Source of the DNA: Daphnia pulex
Lineage: Eukaryota; Arthropoda; Branchiopoda; Diplostraca; Daphniidae
Direction of reading: 5' to 3'
NCBI RefSeq assembly: GCF_021134715.1
Contig: NC_060018.1
Location: 9,007,501 to 9,071,500 of the forward strand
Length of the DNA stretch: 64,000 bases
In this document: piece by piece, positions 58,240-64,000 of the stretch
Layout: each line of letters starts with the position of its first letter
How positions within the stretch are numbered: position 1 is the stretch's first letter
The notes under the pieces: generated by a model
Database searches by the model: none
Seen by the model: only the letters and a program-made list of their open reading frames with translations
What the model was told of the DNA's origin: nothing
Program-made: the position numbers and the translations under genes

Positions 58240-58416
58240 TTGTTTTGTTTGTATATCTCGCCATGTCAATCCCTCCGGTACAGACACACGACCGGAAAAT
58301 CGATCGGTGATATCATCCCGTCTAATCATAATTAAAACCCCCATCATTTGCGGATCGGGCCGGTAAGGTGGGGCCCGTATTTTGGACATCACATCGACCA
58401 ATTCCAAACCCTTCAA
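58240..58416 (-). CDS. Candidate conserved exon, unassigned
   Basis: A minus-strand stretch reads GLELVDVMSKIRAPPYRPDP then DDITDRFSGRVSVPEGLTWR. The composition is very protein-like, and a TTTTAG acceptor precedes it. The IRAPPYRP piece loosely recalls receptor guanylate-cyclase kinase-homology regions, but this is a weak resemblance. Neighbouring exons could not be joined. Confidence 0.3.
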
Positions 58417-58668
58417 ATTTTACTCTACCTAAAATATAATAAGATCAATTCGATTATGTCTATGACTTACTTTAAAGACATTGGAATTTTAACTAAAATT
58501 ACTTACGAGTTAAACATGTAGTGAAACAGGGTATACATGATGTAAAGTTGTGATGTGAGTTGGAAAAGGCAATTGGGGTGTTTTGAAAGAGTTCAAGTTC
58601 GAGCAGTCTAAATCGAAATGTAATATTTGCCCTGTGAATGTAGTGATTTGAGTTTTTTGTAAAGAAAT

Positions 58669-59263
58669 TTAGAGTAAAGATTTCTTTTTCACGATATTCG
58701 CTGCCGGTACAATTGTGTAATAGTTAGCTCCATGTTCAGAAAAGAAACCGACCCATCCAATAAAAAACCGTGTCTTGTCATACTGACCAACAATTAAAAA
58801 AATCATGATGAAGCAAATAAATGAATACTGAGATTCTTTTATTTGCAAAGCTTCTTTCAGGTTTAACACAAGACTGATAACGGCTATAATGGTGTAAAGA
58901 GCCATAAACAGAAAGAAACGCAATGGCACTATTTCTAGTTCGTACTCCGTAATGCTCGATTATAATTGTAATTTAGCAATCACATTTTTCAGTATTATAC
59001 ACACAGAAAGGAATACATCGTTGATAGAAAAACTGTAAACATGAAGGTAAGAATTTGAATTAAACACTTTCTTCTAGATTTTCTTCTTTTTCCCAGGTGA
59101 CATCTCCCACTCCATTGACCGTAATTAAAATGTATAAGGAATAAAAAGAACATATAATTTTTACTTTCCGTTAAATTAGACGATAACACGATCCATGTGG
59201 CCATTGTGGCGTATAAAAAGCGTGACCATTGAGGACACGATCCAAGCGACAACTTCTAATCAA
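58669..59263 (-). CDS. Hydrophobic frames, possible multi-pass membrane protein
   Basis: Two minus-strand frames are rich in membrane-like segments: 58995-59252 (WSRFLYATMATWIVLSSNLT) and 58669-58929 (LFMALYTIIAVISLVLNLKE, then FICFIMIFLIVGQY). Splice sites between them are plausible but not unique. A chemoreceptor-type protein is one possibility; no signature motif is seen. Confidence 0.3.
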
Positions 59264-59339
59264 CAGTATTATTAATACTACAAATATATACATTCAGATA
59301 AACATATATATATATTTATATATGGAAAATCATATTTAC

Positions 59340-59983
59340 CGACATTCCTATAAACTTCCCATCTGAAAATCAGCAACCCGAGAGAAAATGTCGCGACATT
59401 TGAGCATAACGCCATCGTAATTGTTTTCCCATAATTCATCAAGATCACTGTCTGTAACATACACAAGAAAAATCATATTAAATAACTGGTGGAGATTTGA
59501 AACTGAAATTCAACTTACCGACAATTGGTCTTCTTTCTAACTCCAGTGCGAACTTTAGGTAAACAGATTTCCAGAACCTGCAGGCAAGCTGATCCTTTGT
59601 TGCCTCGCGTAGCTTTTGGTTGACATCCTTGCAGGTTCTCTTTATGTAGTTATCTTCTCTTGGTGTGGTAGAGCATCTAAGAGTGTGATTTTGAAAGGCC
59701 GGGTCCTCCAAAAACACACATAGCAAACACTGCAGATGAGCAGTGGGGCTCTGCGGACTTGAGCCAAACAATCTAGATACATAAATAAAACAATGATTAG
59801 TTAATGGGTAAACTTTTAGATTAAAATTCATGTCCTACCATTTATGATATGGATATCCATGCACTTTAGAAGTTCCTTTTCTGAATTCTCCTCGAATAAA
59901 TCAGTTAAAAAGTCTAAAAATAATCTATTGATTAGATGAAAAAACAGAACAAAAAAAAGGACTTTACCGATGTCCTCCATTTT
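59340..59983 (-). CDS. Unassigned soluble protein (minus-strand exons)
   Basis: Exon A (about 59968-59983) starts MEDI and splices in phase to exon B (about 59839-59911; FLTDLFEENSEKELLKCMDI). Exon C (59519 to about 59773) reads LFGSSPQSPTAHLQCLLCVF and ends ELERRPIV at a GTAAGT donor. Exon D (from about 59459) has two usable acceptors four bases apart. One gives DSDLDELWENNYDGVMLKCR and a stop after 34 codons; the other gives a hydrophobic frame. The B-C junction does not phase, so there is an indel or an unseen exon. No family recognised. Confidence 0.4.
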
Positions 59984-62900
59984 TAAAATTTTCGATTGAA
60001 GTGGAAACTCAATTTAGTTCAGTGATCCAAACTGAGATCTTACTACTTGATACGACCCAGAAAATTAAACCAAGGAAATTGGTAAACAACCGTATAGCGT
60101 TGCAATATCAACAAACATTTCAATTAAATGATTACTTCTAAAATAATGAAATAAAATATTTACGATAGAGTGTAGTTTCTAAAATTAAAGTTGAAATGAA
60201 GCACAAAAAAACTAAAATCGATGAGTATTTATTATTTAAATTGCTTATTTAATCAAAATAATTAACCACAACCACTTTGTGCACATATGGCAACGCTGCT
60301 GTGCTAGGCTTTGTTGTTTGTGTGTGTTTTTCTTCTAAGATGGTGGCGTGCACGCCAAACACAAAGAAACCAAATTGTAAATAAACTATTGCAGTCATGA
60401 CCGAGTACTGTTCTCGCTGACTGAATTAAGCAAAAACAGATTTTTGAGATTCATGATTTTAAGAGAGATAATGCTTCTAAAAGACCTTGGATTTTCATGA
60501 GAGTAGTATTGTGTGTACACCACCACATCTTCATCACTTCTTCCACTTGTTTTTTTCTATTGTCGATTTTTTTGAATAATCCGGAATCCTGAAGGATCCA
60601 ATGAACACCCAACTAATCATTCATTAATGTAGCTCTTCCGGCTCTTTTGTATATACTTTCCAACCAAAAATTGTGTGGCACACGTCAATATTGACGACGA
60701 GGAACAGCACCAAAAGCTAGTTTTGTTTGGTGAATTCCTCAAGGTCAAATACATTTCCCCCCGACTTCCTTTGGATGAGTATGAAATAGAACATACTTGA
60801 AAACTTACTGGAGCGTGATCCCACGCGTGATCGATCCTAAGATCCCACGCCTGATGCTGATCATAATGATGCATTAACCAATCATCAAATCCACAAATTT
60901 TTTCTGTCATTGATCCGCTATTAATGGAGTACGAATTTCTCCGATTTCCTACGCTTAAAGAAGCAAACGAAGAGCACAATGTCCGAGCGGGAGCCGATGA
61001 AGTGGTCATCAAAGTAAAACAAAAAAATGGTTTATAATTTGTGTGAGTACGACTTGAACTCTCGGAAGCGGCTTCTGAAATGCGATGAATGCGTGAGCAC
61101 CTAAAGAACGGAACTATTGCTGCTACCAGGTGATTTATACGAACAAATTGGAACATCCAGAAGAGAAAGAAACAGGGGATTAAAGTAGGTTTCTTAGCAG
61201 TTGAAGATGCTTACAGGAAGTTGATCTATCAAACAATAAAGTTCGGGACTGTTTTGAAAGAACAATGAAATACGTCAGGGAAAATAAGTAGGGAAGAGAA
61301 CAAAGAGATTTCGATTTGCTGTGAACGGCACAGAGGTGACATACTGCCCATCTTGTGTTGGAGTATCTTATAATAAAATATTTTCTACAGGCAAAGGAAT
61401 GGGTTCAAAAAAAGAACGTAAAAAATCCAGCATAATCCTTGCGAAAGCAAGCAAAAGTTGTGCAACAAATAATATACAAAATAATTTTCTTAAATAAAAA
61501 AGAAACCCAATGAAAGAAATAATAAATGCGGGTATCCGATTTCTCTCTATCGCAAAAGGCCCTTTCCCTGTCAACATTGCAATCAATAAAACTAGCAATC
61601 TAGAAATATTCTACTAATGTCTCTTTTCTTCATTTAAAAATGTTCAAAACGAAGTGTGGTACCTGTTGGAAAAGCGGGCACGGATTCCTTTTTTATTTGT
61701 TGCGGTATATGCTCCTGGGGTTGTTGTTGTTCATATTTTCATATCGGTTTTTTATCCTGCTATTCAGCTATAGTGTTCCTCACAAACTTCACATCGCAAG
61801 TGGTTAAGACTTATCAATTAAGATGAGGATCTGCTGTTATAAAAGGAATTCATTTCAAACAACTACTTTGTGATGGGCATTTTAGATGTCTTCAGTTTGG
61901 CTCTCTCACCAACCACATTAAACTTCCGTCTCCATAAACGAAGTTTGTGAAACAAATTCAATCTTGTGGTTAAGGATGTTTAACTAGTCGAGCAAGCACT
62001 TATAAAAAATAAAAAGAATTTAAAAAAAATACAAATTCCACAATAGCATTGAAATAGCGTTAATTCCGTGAGTTGCGTCGTCACAGATATCTTCAGTGTG
62101 GCTTATTTCGCCACAGTCTTCTACATCGTCTTTGGAGCGTTCACATGTTTTATTTTTTTTCGTAAAGTAAAAACAGGACCAATCAAACATCATCACGATT
62201 TTGTAAATTGGTATTACCCTTATGGTCTGGCAAAACAACACCGAACCCATCTTCAACAAATTTAGAATAGGGAAGGGGAGGTTTACCATCAAAAATTCAT
62301 TATTAAACATAACTATCAATTTTATTCAACTAATAAAAGGCAACAGTTATTTCTGTTATAACACTTAGTAAGACGGTTGCTCTTAACTGTGTTGGTAGAC
62401 AGCAAATTTGTTCTTTATTTGCCAATTTAAAAAAAGGATTTGCAAACACTTGTCCAAAGAAGTTTCCAACTTAAACTGCTACTCGTTATCGGAGTACCTT
62501 AAAGAAATGGAAATGGATACCGCAACAATGACAAATCTACAAACTTCTTCTTTCCGTTTCTTCTTCAAGCTAATAAATAATTTGTTCTTTATCTAATATT
62601 CCTGATAGGAAGTCAGATAGATGGTAATATTTTTCCCACTCTTAAATAAGATCAGATTAATGCTTTGTGTTTGATACCTCGCCAAGCAATGCATAAAAAT
62701 ATAGAAAATGTAAGGAGAATTACTATGGTGAACCCTTTTCTAATTATTCCATTACATGAAAACGAAGCAACAGTGAAAAGCAAACCACCCATATTTCAAA
62801 ATGTGAATTTCATGGTAAACTTTATACACAAACAAAATTTTTCAGATTTATGTGAAAGAACAATACAATGGATAAACAATATATGGACATTTGGAAATTG

Positions 62901-63399
62901 TGAGAAAAGTTATACTCACTAGGCGCCCGTTGTCTGTGTCTATATCCTGGGATAGTTTGCAAACAGCTGCATTGCTATTTTCAGTTCTTCCTTCTGTTGA
63001 CTTTGGATATCAATAAGACTCTGTAAACAAATCTCTGATTTATTGTTTCTTTTGACAGTTTGGTGGCAGAGTCTGCAAAAGCCTTACTATAATAATAATA
63101 TAACCCCCGCTAATTCGAAGCCGAAAGACCAAGTGAATCAAGTTTTTCAAAATTATTTGGGTCAAATGAGAATTTGAAATACATAATGAAGATGTCAAAA
63201 ACTACTAGACGCTCGGCTTGATGAGTACGACATTTATGACCATCCGCGCTTATTTCATTAGGAAGTTGGGGAAGGCAAAAAGCGTGAATGAAACATGCCA
63301 AAATTGTTTTTTATTCAAGGAGTCCCAACATTTCTTCATGATGCCCCCAGCATTGTTTCGCCTGAATGACATTTAAAAATTATATCTAAAACCTCATTT
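59984..63399. other. Gene-poor region with short unassigned frames
   Basis: Short frames at 61368-61598 (minus, hydrophobic) and 62020-62319 (minus) show no domain. A plus-strand peptide near 60680-60810 (HVNIDDEEQHQKLVLFGEFL) looks coding but could not be linked to other exons. The 60617-61156 minus frame overlaps it and is probably its shadow. Nothing else recognised. Confidence 0.3.
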
Positions 63400-63790
63400 C
63401 TTAAAATATTATTAAGACTGAAGATCAAACCTATTTTGCGAGCTCTTTGTAGCTTTTCGAATCTTTCTTACGCAGTCGAACGCAGCCGGAAAAGAGCTCA
63501 ATACCTCTCACCAGGAAAGAATTTTCAGTGTAGATATGATTCCTTGATCAAGAGGTGGATAGATGGAGGTGCAATTGGGTGGGAAAAATATAATTTCAAC
63601 CTGACTAGTCGAGGCAACACAAGAAGGATCATGGTCATAGCAGTTGTCCATAATAATTGCAACTGGTTCCTTTGTATTTTTCCGGATCGCAGGCAAAAAC
63701 ATGTTGTTTCAACGGTCTCTATAAATATCTCGATTGAAACAAGCGTTTTTTGGTTCGCGTAAGGAGCTGGGAATTGTTGATCACATAAAA
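63400..63790 (-). pseudogene. Tigger/pogo-type (DDE_1) transposase remnant
   Basis: Minus-strand reading gives PKNACFNRDIY (about 63745), a stop, then NMFLPAIRK (about 63700), VAIIMDNCYDH (about 63655) and IFFPPNCTSIYPPLDQGIIS (about 63530-63590). These match the catalytic core of DDE_1 transposases, in which a conserved Asp sits in the DNC motif and PPN-TS-PLDQG follows. The TGA in the NRDIYRD region and the lack of a helix-turn-helix N-terminus show it is dead. The frame ends at 63508 soon after STLK. Confidence 0.75.
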
Positions 63791-64000
63791 AAAGATCAAA
63801 GTACCACTGGATTGTCCATACAACTATAAGAAGAACCCCTGGTCAAAACTGCTAATTTACCCATAAAAACATCCGTAATGGAGTAAAATGGCTACTTATC
63901 TTGAGGGGAGCATGTGCTGCTTGCAGTTGTTGATTGTCCAAAAGGGCAGCAGCAGCGGCTGAAGCGGTAGCCATGACCATATGAGTCGAACTTAAAACTA

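Noticed and set aside
59300..59325. AT microsatellite near 59300
   Set aside because: Short simple repeat in an intron-like stretch with no sign of function.
60617..61156. 179-codon minus-strand ORF
   Set aside because: Ser/Cys-rich without motif; the plus strand carries a more protein-like peptide over the same bases, so it is probably a shadow.

Overview
The window is nuclear DNA from a small-genome arthropod, most likely a cladoceran crustacean such as Daphnia. That assignment is an inference from short AT-rich introns with GT/AG borders, spliced animal genes (EXO1, an IL-17-receptor-like gene, a Mind-bomb-like ankyrin gene, YIPF6, RecQ) and many DNA transposons. No bacterial operons, CRISPR arrays or rRNA genes were seen. 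Layout: 1-11.7 kb holds a Mind-bomb-like (MIB/HERC2, zinc finger, ankyrin) gene with several single-base frameshifts. It is also split by a complete 6.47-kb Mutator-like element (MULE) that sits 2 bp before an exon's splice donor. Two smaller terminal-inverted-repeat (TIR) elements precede it. From 13.2 to 19 kb lie a 750-bp MULE-type MITE with a perfect 9-bp target duplication, an apparently intact 8-exon EXO1 gene (+), and a 6-exon IL-17 receptor/SEFIR-like gene (-). From 19 to 31 kb the DNA is repeat-rich and gene-poor, with an LTR remnant, a LINE fragment, a degenerate transposase and a few unassigned exons. From 32 to 44 kb the main feature is a 10.85-kb near-perfect palindrome: 5.41-kb arms around a 24-bp spacer, starting inside the 3' end of a THAP-domain gene. 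Each arm carries two unassigned candidate genes and a GC-rich repeat cluster. I found four base substitutions and one 1-bp indel between the arms. From 44 to 54 kb lie small unassigned genes, a second MULE transposase fragment, and a RecQ-type helicase pseudogene. The pseudogene is interrupted by a 3.27-kb element with AGCT-rich ends, and that element carries a broken YIPF6 copy. From 54 to 64 kb there are unassigned ORFs, a 1-kb TIR element made of GC-rich fold-back repeats, a minus-strand candidate gene and a Tigger/pogo-type transposase remnant at the right edge. Overall only EXO1, the IL-17R-like gene and the MULE transposase look structurally sound. The rest is mainly transposon insertions, decayed gene copies and one large inverted duplication. 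Because EXO1 reads cleanly through eight exons, the frameshifts in the Mind-bomb-like, RecQ and YIPF6 copies are more likely real decay than general sequence error.
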